A DNA stretch of 10,928 nt, from NCBI GenBank assembly GCA_010279815.1, contig QEOQ01000212.1, positions 369,381-380,308 of the forward strand. The letters run 5' to 3'. Positions within the stretch are counted from its first letter, which is position 1; each line of letters opens with the position of its first letter. The stretch is from Brachionus plicatilis (lineage: Eukaryota; Rotifera; Eurotatoria; Ploima; Brachionidae). Positions 1 through 7,091 of the stretch are shown one piece after another. Under the pieces are notes generated by a model. That model ran no database searches. It was not told where the DNA came from and worked only from the letters and a program-made list of their open reading frames with translations. The translations under genes and the position numbers were made by a program.

Positions 1-149
1 AATTGGGACTTTTGACTTTTAAACAACTCTGGTAAAAATACAAGAGTAGCAAAAAAAAATTTAGCTATTTTCAATTTAAGCAAGTTTGGTTCTCTTCATC
101 AACTAAAACAAATCAATTGTAATTTTTCAGGAGGTGTTAAAAAAAAAAA

Positions 150-165
150 TGTGATCAGAGTGATC
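150..165. repeat. Direct repeat of GTGATCA
   Basis: Two copies of GTGATCA are separated by two bases; each contains the palindrome TGATCA. It is one of several GATC-containing clusters in the window and has no assigned role. Confidence 0.5.
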
Positions 166-220
166 AAAATTTTTTTGATTTTATTTTAGATATTTTTGAT
201 ACAGACTCTTAAAAATTTTT

Positions 221-340
221 TCAATTTTCTAAGTTATTTAAGCCAAGATGTAGAAAAGTAAACCTGGTTACCTTAAACCCTTGTTTAGGGATGCGTGGGT
301 TAAAAACCCTAGTTTTCATTCTTGGTTCATTCAACGACAT
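221..340 (-). CDS. Short 39-codon frame, unidentified (candidate exon or fossil)
   Basis: The minus strand reads from an ATG (338-340) to a TGA (221-223). It gives 39 residues beginning MSLNEPRMKTRVFNPRIPKQ, rich in Arg, Lys and Pro with few of the Asn/Ile/Phe runs that AT-rich DNA usually yields. The underlying DNA is clearly less AT-rich than its flanks. I do not recognise a family, signal peptide or motif. The same bump also has open stretches in the other two minus frames just upstream, ending in TGAs at about 324-333, so local base composition alone could explain the openness. At this local GC content an open run of this length is not rare. It could be an exon, a relic of a mobile element, or chance. 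No splice sites can be assigned with confidence. Confidence 0.2.
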   Translation of the reverse strand: MSLNEPRMKTRVFNPRIPKQGFKVTRFTFLHLGLNNLEN

Positions 341-580
341 AGCCTCGCAATATTATTAATCCGCCTTTTTCTAAAATCCTGAGTTAATAAAAGAGATTTT
401 TTTAGAACCGATAATTAAATTTAAAAAAAAGAGGTATTATTAATAATAAATTGTTGTTATTTTAGTTTTTTTAAGCTTAAATTTTAATACTGCTCTTATG
501 TAAAAAATGTAATAAAATTTTTCATATAACCTCTTTTTTAAAATTGAATTATGGGTATAATACATCTAGTTTTTTTAAAT
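341..580. other. AT-rich spacer
   Basis: Poly-A and poly-T runs with stops in all frames for most of its length. A less AT-rich edge at 341-390 gives short open minus-strand stretches but nothing recognisable. Confidence 0.6.
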
Positions 581-700
581 TTAAACTCGGGTATACGGAA
601 TTTTCCGGGCTTTTCTTTTCAAAGATTTAACGATTGGTTCGACTCTGCTAAGCACTGATTTAAAATTAAAAAAAATAAGTAAAAAACTTGCAAAATTTTT
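581..700 (-). pseudogene. Coding-like minus-strand stretch, unidentified
   Basis: The minus strand is open for about 45 codons, ending at a TAA (581-583), with no ATG. Its last part reads SVLSRVEPIVKSLKRKARKI and then PYTRV, a basic segment with codons less AT-biased than the surroundings. I recognise no domain. The basic tail lies on a small GC-richer patch (587-612) whose sequence resembles the inverted-repeat patch at 9155-9190, so it may be part of a dispersed non-coding repeat and not a gene. Without a start codon or splice signals it is at most an exon or element relic. Confidence 0.15.
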
Positions 701-2077
701 ATTACTTATTAAAATATTTGAGTTTTAAAAAAATATCTGCAATTGTTTTTTTGGTGTTATTTTTTAAATAAAGATTAATGATATGGTATTAAATATTTAA
801 CCGAATTTTTCTCAATCTTTGATATAAATAGAATCTTTAAAAAAATTTCATTTCAGTAAATTTATGCTATTGTGAAAAAAAAGTAAGATAATACTTGTTT
901 TTTTTAAATTGTTAACTTTTCTTATATGTATAATCCCATATGTTCAAGTGATTATAAATTTTTGCATTTAGAAATTTTGTTAATTTGATTCGACATATGA
1001 TCCCGATTCTCTTTGGTAAGTAAAAAGATTTATTTCAAACCGATTAAAGGCTCTAGAATAAAAAAGATACAAAAAAATTTATCAAAAATTTCTCTTTATT
1101 TTATTGGAAAAAATTTTTTTTAATTATAAATATCTTTTCTTGATAAAATAATTTCAATCTAACGATTCAGCTACGTAGCGATCAATAACTAAAATTTTGT
1201 TTTTAAAGTTTCTCAAGGTTTTTCGTATTCAAACTTAAATTTATATTTTAAATTAGCTAAGTAATTTTTTTTTTGGTTACCTTCTCTCAAAGTTTAGCGC
1301 CAAAATTATTAGTTTTATCTTTCTAGTTCTTACAATCTCATGATTTAGTAATTTTTTTTAATTATTATTTTGCATATTCTAAAAGCTCTTTTTCTAAGCT
1401 AAAAAATGGCGTATCAATTTGTTGAAAAAAAAATTTTGATCATTAAAATTTACCAGAAACGTAAAATTATTAGCGTTTTTAATCTAAAGTTCGGATTAAA
1501 ATTTATCTTTTTTATGCAAGTATCATAAGACAATAAGCTTTATTGCTTGTTCAGCAAAAAACCAATATTAAATTTTAATTGTATGTTTCTAATAACACTG
1601 TTAATTAAGTCGCAATTTTTTGTTTTAAAATTTATTGCCAATAAAATTTAAAAATAAATTAAAATTTAGTAGGAAATAATTAATTAAAAAATAAAATAAT
1701 TAAAATGGAATTTAATAAAAAAATACGCTTTTTTATATTAAGTCTAGCCATCGATAAACAGGATGCTAAATGTAACCAATAACATTGAATTGTCTATTAG
1801 CTTCAGATTTAAGCAAACTTAACTAACTTTTGACAAATTTTTACAAAAAAATATTTTTAGACAGTTTTGTGCATCTTTTTTCAAAAAATTTTTATCAAAT
1901 TTAGTTTTGAAAATTTTCTTTTAAAGCTAGGATCATCTTAATTTTAAATTTTGTACAATTTACTTTTTTCAATAAAATTTTTTTAAAAAGCTTGTCACTT
2001 AAGAGGATTAATTTTTAAGAACTGGACTCTTTCAATATAGCAATTGAATTTTTTTAATATTTAAAATTTGGATTAAC
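701..2077. other. AT-rich stretch without recognisable features
   Basis: Long A/T runs with frequent stops. Small less-AT patches (about 1160-1180, 1275-1310 and 1740-1810) show no motif I can name. I see no RNA gene and no long frame. Confidence 0.6.
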
Positions 2078-2104
2078 TGTTAAATATGTTAAATATGTTA
2101 AATA
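2078..2104. repeat. Tandem repeat, 9-bp unit x 3
   Basis: Three perfect head-to-tail copies of TGTTAAATA; the flanks do not continue the period. It is a small minisatellite-like array. Confidence 0.85.
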
Positions 2105-2336
2105 GAATTTTACAATATTTTAAAAAATTATTTAAAATGAAAATAAATATTTTTTTTCAAAAATTTTATAGAGCAGTTTTCACAAAATAGGGCTTCATCA
2201 AAAATCTTAATAATCTGGCCATTTTGTTGTTTTCTCTTTGGATTGATCGAATATTTTTAATACACATTAATCATTTATCTTCGGTTTTTTTTGATGAACA
2301 TAGTAAATTTCGTCTGCGGAGTTAATTGTTTCATTC
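2105..2336. other. AT-rich spacer
   Basis: No frame or structured element is seen. It leads into the dispersed repeat at 2337. Confidence 0.5.
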
Positions 2337-2458
2337 TTTTTAATTAAATTTATATCAAGCTCAACGAAAAGATAAAAAAAATAAAAACAGTTGGGTTTAA
2401 AATGTGCTTTTTGAACGCCATTATTTCTACTTTACACTAGATAGAAATCAAGTTTTTT
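2337..2458. repeat. Dispersed repeat family A, copy 1
   Basis: This unit matches 10043-10178 in the same orientation. Shared blocks, in order, are a T-rich start with TTAATT, then ATCAAGC(C/T)CAACGAAAAGATAAAA, an unlike spacer, ATGTGCTTTTTGAACGCCATT, and ATAGA(T)AAAATCAAGTTTT-like sequence. The middle differs by insertion or deletion, so the copies are old. A weaker third relative may lie at 10425-10500 (a TTTTTTAATTAA(A/G)TTTA start and an AAAAGATAAA block). No terminal inverted repeats or target duplications were found, so the element class is unknown. The minus strand starts a small frame (2350-2421). Confidence 0.75.
2350..2421 (-). CDS. 23-residue micro-ORF in repeat A copy 1, signal-peptide-like
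   Basis: The minus strand reads from an ATG (2419-2421) to a TAA (2350-2352). The peptide begins MAFKKHILNPTVF and continues through a Phe/Ile/Leu/Ser hydrophobic run: a basic start followed by about 13 hydrophobic residues, the outline of a signal peptide or membrane anchor. The ATG has A at -3 and G at +4, a fair eukaryotic start context. The copy at 10064-10144 starts with the same seven residues but diverges and shifts frame. In T-rich DNA, Phe/Ile-rich peptides arise easily by chance, so I do not claim it is expressed. Confidence 0.15.
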   Translation of the reverse strand: MAFKKHILNPTVFIFFIFSLSLI

Positions 2459-3638
2459 TTTCTAAATATTTAAAGCAAGTAGAATTTACGAAATAATAGT
2501 ATAAAATTAATTAAATTGCTTTTAAAATTTTAATTCAAATTTTTTACTTTTTTTAATCGACCATTTAGATCATAAAAATTCAAAGTTGTCATTTTTAAAA
2601 ATTTTTGAGCCTCTTTTATATAAATGAAACAATTTAGAGATTGTTTAAAATTTATGAAATAAAAATTCTATTCTGCTCAAAGTCAATAGGATCTAATAAT
2701 TATTTTAAATTTTAGTCGAAAAATCTAAAATTTCCTTTCATTAAATCACGGCAAACATCAGTGGCTTAAACAAAAGGTTAATAGTGGTATTTTTCTAGCA
2801 AAATTTACGTCAGTTTTTATTTAAATTATGAATAAAATATAAAAGATAAGGGATCAAAAGATATTTTTACAGGTAAAAAGAGATTTTATTTGTTTTTTAG
2901 AATTTAATTTTATCTAGATAGATTGTTTTCATTTTTCGAAAACGGAGCTATTGCTCGATCTAAATTTTTTGAAATCAAATAAATAACAAAGATTTATTTT
3001 TTTATTTTTTTTGGAGCAGAGTATATTTTTTAAAATACATTTTTTGGTATCTGTTTTTTACCTAAAAACAATTAAGATTTTTAACAATATTTTGTTCTCC
3101 GTTATTTTTTTATTTAGCTAAGAATTTTTAACAAATTCAAGTTATGTTTTTTTTTCAAATTTAAAATTTTTTTAAATATACGTTTCAAAAAATATTGGAC
3201 ATTTACTTTTTGTTTATTTTTTTATTTTATTTTCCTTTATTTTAATTAATTTTTCGGCGCCCAAGGGTTTTCTTTTTAAATAAATAATAATTGCACTTTT
3301 CACAAAATTGATTCATCTATTATAGCTAGAACTTCTAACTGAGCTTTAAATTTTTTTTTCTGATAAATTAGTAACTATTAAAGAGAAAAAAAAATAAGAC
3401 TAAAAATTTTATATTAAGTTCATTTAATTTTAGTTAAATTATTGTTTCAGAAAAAATAAGTTTAAACAATTAAATAAAACGGGTGTTTAAAAAAGAATGC
3501 TCAAAATTTTGACAAGTAAATAAATGTGTTCCTTTTGATTATTTTTGACCAAATTTTGTACAAAAATTTAATAGACTTAAAAGAGCAATAAAAAACGATT
3601 AAAATGAGCCCTTAATCATTTTTTTTATGTCCTATCGT
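2459..3638. other. AT-rich stretch, no supported gene
   Basis: Mostly A/T runs. The minus strand around 3310-3365 has a short open stretch reading KFKAQLEVLAIIDESIL before a TGA, which looks coding-like but is only about 20 codons. The GGCGCC hexamer near 3256 is a small GC island. Nothing else is recognisable. Confidence 0.5.
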
Positions 3639-3737
3639 TCAAAAGTTATTTGAAAAAATGACTAAATTTTTAATTTTTACATGTATGTTCAAAACAACTT
3701 TAAAATTGTGTGCACTCACTTCGTAGTAGATTATGCC
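3639..3737 (-). pseudogene. Possible mariner-type transposase fragment
   Basis: The minus strand is open for 32 codons between stops and begins GIIYYEVSAHNFKVV, then LNIHVKIKNLV. Mariner-family transposases (DDE superfamily) carry a block of the form G-(I/V)-(I/V)-Y-Y-E-L-L-P-x-x-x-T-(V/I)-N followed by Y-x-x-Q-L about ten residues on. The GIIYYE core and the spaced His-Asn, Val and Asn-Ile match this outline, while several usual residues (Leu-Leu-Pro, Thr, Gln-Leu) are changed. The expected downstream catalytic Asp block (HDNARPH-like) is not visible, and the frame is closed by a TGA at 3639-3641 and a TAA at 3738-3740. This is a short match made by memory of the family; it could be chance. 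Confidence 0.3.
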
Positions 3738-3839
3738 TTAAAAACGTAATTAACTAAATTATGTAAGTAAACCAATTAATAAATTCAAAAATAAGCTTTA
3801 AAAAATATACAATAAATTCTGGTTTAACTTTTTTGTATT

Positions 3840-3965
3840 TTATACTTTTTTTACTCTAGAACTAAAGCGTTTCATGGCTTCTTGTATCTTATTTTTTAGA
3901 CTTTTCTTTACAGGAAATTCTATTTCTTCGTTAAATTCTTCCAAGATTTTAATCTTCCAATATTT
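3840..3965 (-). pseudogene. Coding-like 41-codon frame running out of repeat B copy 1
   Basis: The minus strand is open from 3965 to a TAA at 3840-3842, with stops on both sides and no ATG near its start. It starts KYWKIKILEEFNEEIEF, continues PVKKSLKNKIQEAMKRF and ends SSRVKKV. It is rich in Glu/Lys and looks like a charged, probably helical segment. The first 17 codons lie in repeat B; the second copy (6957-7007, minus) reads KYWKIQNLEEFNKEIEF, so the reading is preserved between copies, with three substitutions. The remaining residues are outside the repeat. I do not recognise the protein. It may be a transposase or host-exon relic; an intron boundary near the start cannot be excluded. Confidence 0.3.
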
Positions 3966-4045
3966 TTAGTAAAATAATAAAAAAAAATTTTTTAAATATT
4001 TGGAAAAAATCGAATGAATTTTAATTTATTTATAATTGGTATGGT
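3915..4045. repeat. Dispersed repeat family B, copy 1
   Basis: About 131 bp, matching 6957-7091 in direct orientation at roughly 85-90 % identity by eye. It runs from AAATTCTATTTCTT to ATTGGTATGGT. Most mismatches and small gaps fall in the central A-rich part. The unit is partly self-complementary: CTTCCAATATTT on one side faces AAATATTTGGAA on the other, around an A/T-rich loop. On the minus strand the outer parts read as TIPIINKLKFIRFFPNI and KYWKIKILEEFNEEIEF, each with a counterpart in the other copy. This suggests the duplicated DNA was once coding. Confidence 0.85.
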
Positions 4046-4289
4046 GCTAAAGCTTTTTTAGGTCAAAAGAGATAGTAAATTTATAAGTGTGTAAAACAAA
4101 ATTACAAGTTGAAATTAAATAGAATAAAAAAAGTAAAATAAAATTAATGAAATAAAAATATTTAAGAAAATGATGAAAATAAATAATAAGAAATAGGTTT
4201 GAATAGTGGGTGGTTCAGGAAACAAATAAAATAGTAATGACAATTGGGAGTTGGATAAAATATTCGATAAATCTTTATTGAAAAAATTG

Positions 4290-4440
4290 TAGAATTACTT
4301 AGTCCTGTGGCAAATTGAAGTTCATGATCAAATGTAAATTTCAAATCAAAATATTTAGTTTTTGAGTTTAATAAAACGGTATTATTAATCATTTTTTTAT
4401 ACTAAATGACTAAACTTTATTAAACATAAATTGTTTAATC
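4290..4440. repeat. Dispersed repeat family C, copy 1
   Basis: The core 4312-4350 matches 5561-5599 in 38 of 39 bases and contains GAAGTTCATGATCAAATG. Weaker similarity continues downstream to the shared ATTAAACATAAATT(G/T)TTTAAT-like block, so the full unit is about 130-150 bp. A third, more diverged copy is at 7780-7935; it also shares the upstream GGCAAA(A/T)TGAAGTT. An inverted partial copy is at 8411-8450. A 76-codon minus-strand frame that starts with an ATG at 4390-4392 and ends at 4162 crosses this copy, but it is not recognisable, and most of it lies in A/T-rich DNA outside the repeat, so I do not call it a gene. Confidence 0.8.
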
Positions 4441-4479
4441 TTTAATTAAATAGAAAATTATATGAATTTTTATCTGAAG

Positions 4480-4863
4480 TAAAAATTCGTTATTAGTATT
4501 ATTTAGAGATGTCTGTGAGATGATATATATGTCGATACCACGGGAAGAACTTGTCCTATCTTTAATATTAAGATGATCTTACTTAAACTATAGGAGATAA
4601 TAATTTTAAAATAATTCTTGGTTTAATTATTTATTGAACAACTAAATTAAAATGAATTTTGCTTTTTGAAAAAATTTGGTCTTCATATTTTTGGTAATTG
4701 ACTTCTTAGGAAGGTTAGTAACTTTGGACTGAACATTAGTCTTCATGTTTTGAACAACTTTTATTCATCATTCTTTGTTTAATGAGTTCTTATGTTAAAG
4801 TCTAAAAAATATGTAAAAAATCTATTTTAATATCACGTCATCCGACAAATAAATTTAAAATTT
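4480..4863. other. Stretch upstream of the reverse transcriptase fossil
   Basis: The palm-domain motifs expected upstream of ADD (GVPQGS, YINDL) are not visible. A plus-strand reading IGDNNFKIILG near 4590-4625 faintly resembles the segment that precedes GVPQGS, but the spacing to ADD is about twice what is normal. Treat it as unassigned. Confidence 0.3.
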
Positions 4864-5546
4864 AACATAAAAATAATTGCTGATGACAAGACAATTAGTC
4901 ATTCAGATAAAGATTTGGAAAGTGCTTCAATAAATTTTTCAAAAATCATTAAAAATCTTAGTAGCTAGTATTCTTATAGAAAGATAAATATTAATTTGTT
5001 CAAAAAATTTTTTTTAATCTTTTCGAAAAAACGAGCTAAATTTCCTGACAAGGTATATATTTGTGGAAATGATATACGTGGATGAAATAAGTCTCGTGCT
5101 TTTTAGGATTGATAAAAATCTTAAATTTTCAAATTTTCAAATTAGTTGTAAAAATTAGTTGTTTTTCAAAATACGCAATAATTAAACTCGCTAAAAGTAT
5201 TATTTTTCAAATTTTTTAAATTCAAGTTTCAAATTAGCTTCAATGACATAATAATTTTCTAGAAAAATATGGCTTATATTTTTTTCAGCATAGAACTCTT
5301 GATAGAATGATATGTTTTGCCAATACAACATTATTTTTTAATAATTCGCCTGAAAATATGACTCAAAAAATTTTAAAGAAAAACATAATCTAATAGAACC
5401 GATGTCTATATTCATCAATATCATTTGGTTTTGATAGATTTAAAAAAAGCTCAAAACATTTAATTTAAATATTTCCACTTTTTTAAAATCAATTAAATAA
5501 ATTTTTTTTTATTTGTAATTATTGGTTTATAAAATTAAATAAATGA
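4864..5546 (+). pseudogene. Non-LTR retrotransposon reverse transcriptase, decayed fragment
   Basis: Three successive plus-strand frames read like the C-terminal half of a non-LTR (LINE-type) reverse transcriptase. Block 1 (4864-5103) reads NIKIIADDKTISHSDKDLES, where ADD matches the (Y/F)ADD polymerase active site. It continues with IKNLSS, ININ, FLIFSKKRAKFPDKVYICGN and DIRG, as expected for the thumb region. Block 2 (about 5096-5150) reads LFRIDKNLKFSNF, like the family's LLGxxIDxxLxF. Block 3 (5247-5546) reads NNFLEKYGLYFFQHRTLDRM and continues toward the C-terminus, ending at TGA 5544-5546. Stops at 4966, 5083, 5391 and 5394, plus frame changes, show it is dead. The usual stretch between blocks 2 and 3 looks shortened by several dozen codons. 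The GVPQGS block and the endonuclease are absent. Family-C repeats lie on both sides. Confidence 0.75.
5123..5163. repeat. Short tandem duplications inside the RT fossil
   Basis: AAATTTTC occurs twice head-to-tail from 5123, followed by two copies of an (A)ATTAGTTGT unit spaced 13 bases apart (from 5141). These look like small replication-slippage duplications. Confidence 0.6.
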
Positions 5547-5560
5547 AGTGTTTAAAGAGA

Positions 5561-5690
5561 AAATTGAAGTTCATGATCAAATGAAAATTTCAAATCAAAC
5601 TTTTAAAATTTAGATTTTAAAAAAAGGTCAATTAGAAAAAAAAGATTTTTTATAATTTAAAACATTAAACATAAATTTTTAATAAAAAAG
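5561..5690. repeat. Dispersed repeat family C, copy 2
   Basis: The core 5561-5599 differs from 4312-4350 at one base. It begins 15 bases after the terminal TGA of the reverse transcriptase fossil and is in the same orientation as copy 1. Similarity weakens downstream but returns at the CATTAAACATAAATTTTTAATA block. On the minus strand both copies read FDLKF(T/S)FDHELQF. Confidence 0.8.
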
Positions 5691-5756
5691 GAAATAAAAA
5701 AATCTTTCATCATTTTTATTGAGATAATAATCAATTAAGTTTGATCATGTGATCAT

Positions 5757-5781
5757 GATCATGGACTTCAAGTTCATGATC
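5757..5781. repeat. 25-bp near-perfect palindrome made of family-C core motifs
   Basis: The left arm GATCATGGACTT and right arm AAGTTCATGATC pair at 11 of 12 positions around one central base. The right arm is the family-C core (AAGTTCATGATC) and the left arm is its inverse. The palindrome sits in a denser GATC/CATG cluster (5741-5799) with TGATCATG near both ends. Confidence 0.85.
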
Positions 5782-5789
5782 TTTCATGG

Positions 5790-6170
5790 CATGATCACTA
5801 GCTGGTTGATTAACTTAGAAAAAATACACCAAGTTAAATAATTCGTCACCACCTTTTAATTTTTGTCTACAGATTGAATTTTTTGTCTTTGAATTTTAAT
5901 ATTTGTTTAAAGGTCTATTAAATTTGTTAACAAGCTGTCTTTATTTGTTTTCTAGATTTTTAGGTGGCATAAAACGATTAATAAAGTTCCCCTAAAAGAG
6001 ACCAATTGCCCGAGTATGGGTTAGTTTTTTATCTTAGAAAATAGGCCCGTATTTTAGTAATATTCAAAATATTTTCCTGTACTAATATAAATTTCTCTAT
6101 TAATACCGTATAGAAAATTCAACCTCTTGTCCGATTTATAACAATCGTCTTATCTTAAATTGTGTTTTCC
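5790..6170 (-). pseudogene. Coding-like minus-strand region, unidentified
   Basis: In the minus frame that contains the zinc-finger-like segment at 6171-6281, this region has long open runs: one reads KSDKRLNFLYGINREIYIST, another begins PILGQLVSFRGTLLIVLCHL, and a third reads KVVTNYLTWCIFSKLINQLV. About seven stops interrupt roughly 127 codons, fewer than I would expect (about 11-12) for DNA this AT-rich. The DNA is also locally less AT-rich. I recognise no family. It may be the body of a heavily mutated transposase or a host gene with introns. The plus strand has a competing short reading from about 5960 (WHKTINKVPLKETNCPSMG), so coding strand and frame are not secure. Confidence 0.2.
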
Positions 6171-6281
6171 TTAAAATTGATTTTTCAGTAAATGTCCACG
6201 AACATTATTTATTCGTCCTCGTCCAATGTGACTTAACGTAAAATTTTTTAAAACATTTGTAGTGCAATAAGGATTGAAAAA
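6171..6281 (-). pseudogene. Possible degenerate zinc-finger segment
   Basis: The minus strand reads FFNPYCTTNVLKNFTLSH, then IGRGRINNVRGHLLKNQF, before a TAA (6171-6173); GKHNLR follows in the same frame. The order Cys, Phe-Thr-Leu-Ser-His, Gly-Arg, Val-x-x-His and a following Lys-His resembles the zinc finger of many hAT-like transposase-derived proteins (C-x2-C, F-x-(I/L)-x-H-G-G, D-(I/V)-x-x-H, K-H). The second Cys is missing (Asn/Val there) and one Gly is Ile, so it could not bind zinc as it stands. The match rests on memory of the family and may be coincidence. Confidence 0.22.
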
Positions 6282-6372
6282 CCAAATTAGAAATTTAATA
6301 GAATTAAAAAAAAACACATGTTTAATAGGCGTTTAAAAAATAAAAATTCTTATGAATTTTGATTGAATTTAT

Positions 6373-6398
6373 AGCGTTTTTTTACGTAAAATAACGCT
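6373..6398. repeat. 26-bp palindrome centred on ACGT
   Basis: The left arm AGCGTTTTTTTAC and right arm GTAAAATAACGCT are complementary at 12 of 13 positions with no loop. This is notable in a region otherwise dominated by A/T runs because each arm keeps an AGCG end. It could extrude as a cruciform or be a two-fold protein site; neither is shown here. Confidence 0.85.
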
Positions 6399-6558
6399 CA
6401 CGTTTTTCATGCCAAAAAATGAAAATCTATCATTTACTCACATTATTTATTATATTCCATTTTTATTTTAAATTTTATGCTGAAATTTAGCTCGATACAG
6501 AAGAATAAATAATATAACAAATAAATAAATAGAATTAAATAAATTTTATATTTAAAAA

Positions 6559-6614
6559 AGGCATTCCGAGTGTTTTCTAAAATGCTCTTTTAATATCGAG
6601 TGTAGGATGTGCCT
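6559..6614. repeat. Imperfect inverted repeat with internal direct repeat
   Basis: AGGCATTCC at the left end pairs imperfectly with GGATGTGCCT at the right end. Just inside, CGAGTGT occurs twice in direct orientation (from 6567 and 6597). The arms are short and no target duplication is evident. Confidence 0.5.
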
Positions 6615-6697
6615 AGAACCCGTAAAAATTTTTTTCATAGTAAAAAAACATTTCCGCATTTTGATTTTTTGCTGAAATATTAAAATTACGCAAAATT

Positions 6698-6850
6698 ATG
6701 GAAACAAATTTATTAGAAAAAAAAGCCATAAGTTTAAAAACATTGCCAAATTTACTGATTGATTTAACAATCAAAACTGTACAATTTTGCGAGACCAATT
6801 TTCCAATTTTCTACCATTTTGATGATACTTTCTCATCTTGTCACATTTAA
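6698..6850 (+). CDS. 50-codon frame, unidentified, doubtful
   Basis: An ATG (6698-6700) to TAA (6848-6850) frame gives 50 residues starting METNLLEKKAISLKTL and ending FSSCHI. The frame is open a further 11 codons upstream of the ATG. It looks fairly protein-like. However, the opposite strand is also open here in two frames: 6613-6798, which begins with TTG and not ATG, and the low-stop frame described at 6282-7130. The openness may therefore reflect composition. I recognise no motif. Confidence 0.12.
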   Translation: METNLLEKKAISLKTLPNLLIDLTIKTVQFCETNFPIFYHFDDTFSSCHI

Positions 6851-6956
6851 AACGGTATTAAAATTTTATCAAATTATTACCGAGACCAAGTTGTTTTTGT
6901 TTAATAAATTTCGAATCGATAAATGGGCTAAATATCGAAGAAAAGTATAAAATTCC

Positions 6957-7091
6957 AAATTCTATTTCTTTGTTAAATTCTTCCAAGTTTTGAATCTTCC
7001 AATATTTTTAGTATTTAAATCAATAAAAAAAAGTTTTTAAAATATTTGGAAAAAATCTAACGAATTTTAATTTATTTTTAATTGGTATGGT
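6957..7091. repeat. Dispersed repeat family B, copy 2
   Basis: About 135 bp in the same orientation as 3915-4045. The minus strand reads TIPIKNKLKFVRFFPNILK, then KYWKIQNLEEFNKEIEF. Against copy 1 the changes include a synonymous Arg codon (CGA/AGA) and an Ile/Val swap, together with Lys/Gln, Ile/Asn and Glu/Lys changes. Similarity stops abruptly at both ends. Confidence 0.85.

Noticed and set aside
28..47. Small inverted repeat CTCTGGTA / TACAAGAG
   Set aside because: Eight-base arms with a mismatch are common by chance in this much sequence.
241..330. Possible hairpin between AGCCAAGATG and CATTCTTGGTT
   Set aside because: Pairing is imperfect and the intervening sequence does not extend the stem; too weak to call a structured RNA.
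627..655. GGTTCGACTC, resembling a tRNA T-loop
   Set aside because: The flanking bases do not form a T stem, and no acceptor or anticodon arm can be drawn.
4162..4392. 76-codon minus-strand frame with an ATG
   Set aside because: Phe/Tyr/Ile/Asn-rich as expected from AT-rich DNA, no motif; its start overlaps dispersed repeat C and the rest lies in simple A/T sequence.
4506..4625. Minus-strand open stretch reading as a hydrophobic peptide
   Set aside because: About 39 codons, no start, composition typical of AT-rich DNA.
6613..6798. 61-codon minus-strand frame
   Set aside because: Its first codon is TTG, not ATG, which is unlikely in a eukaryote; two other frames are also open here and no family is recognisable.
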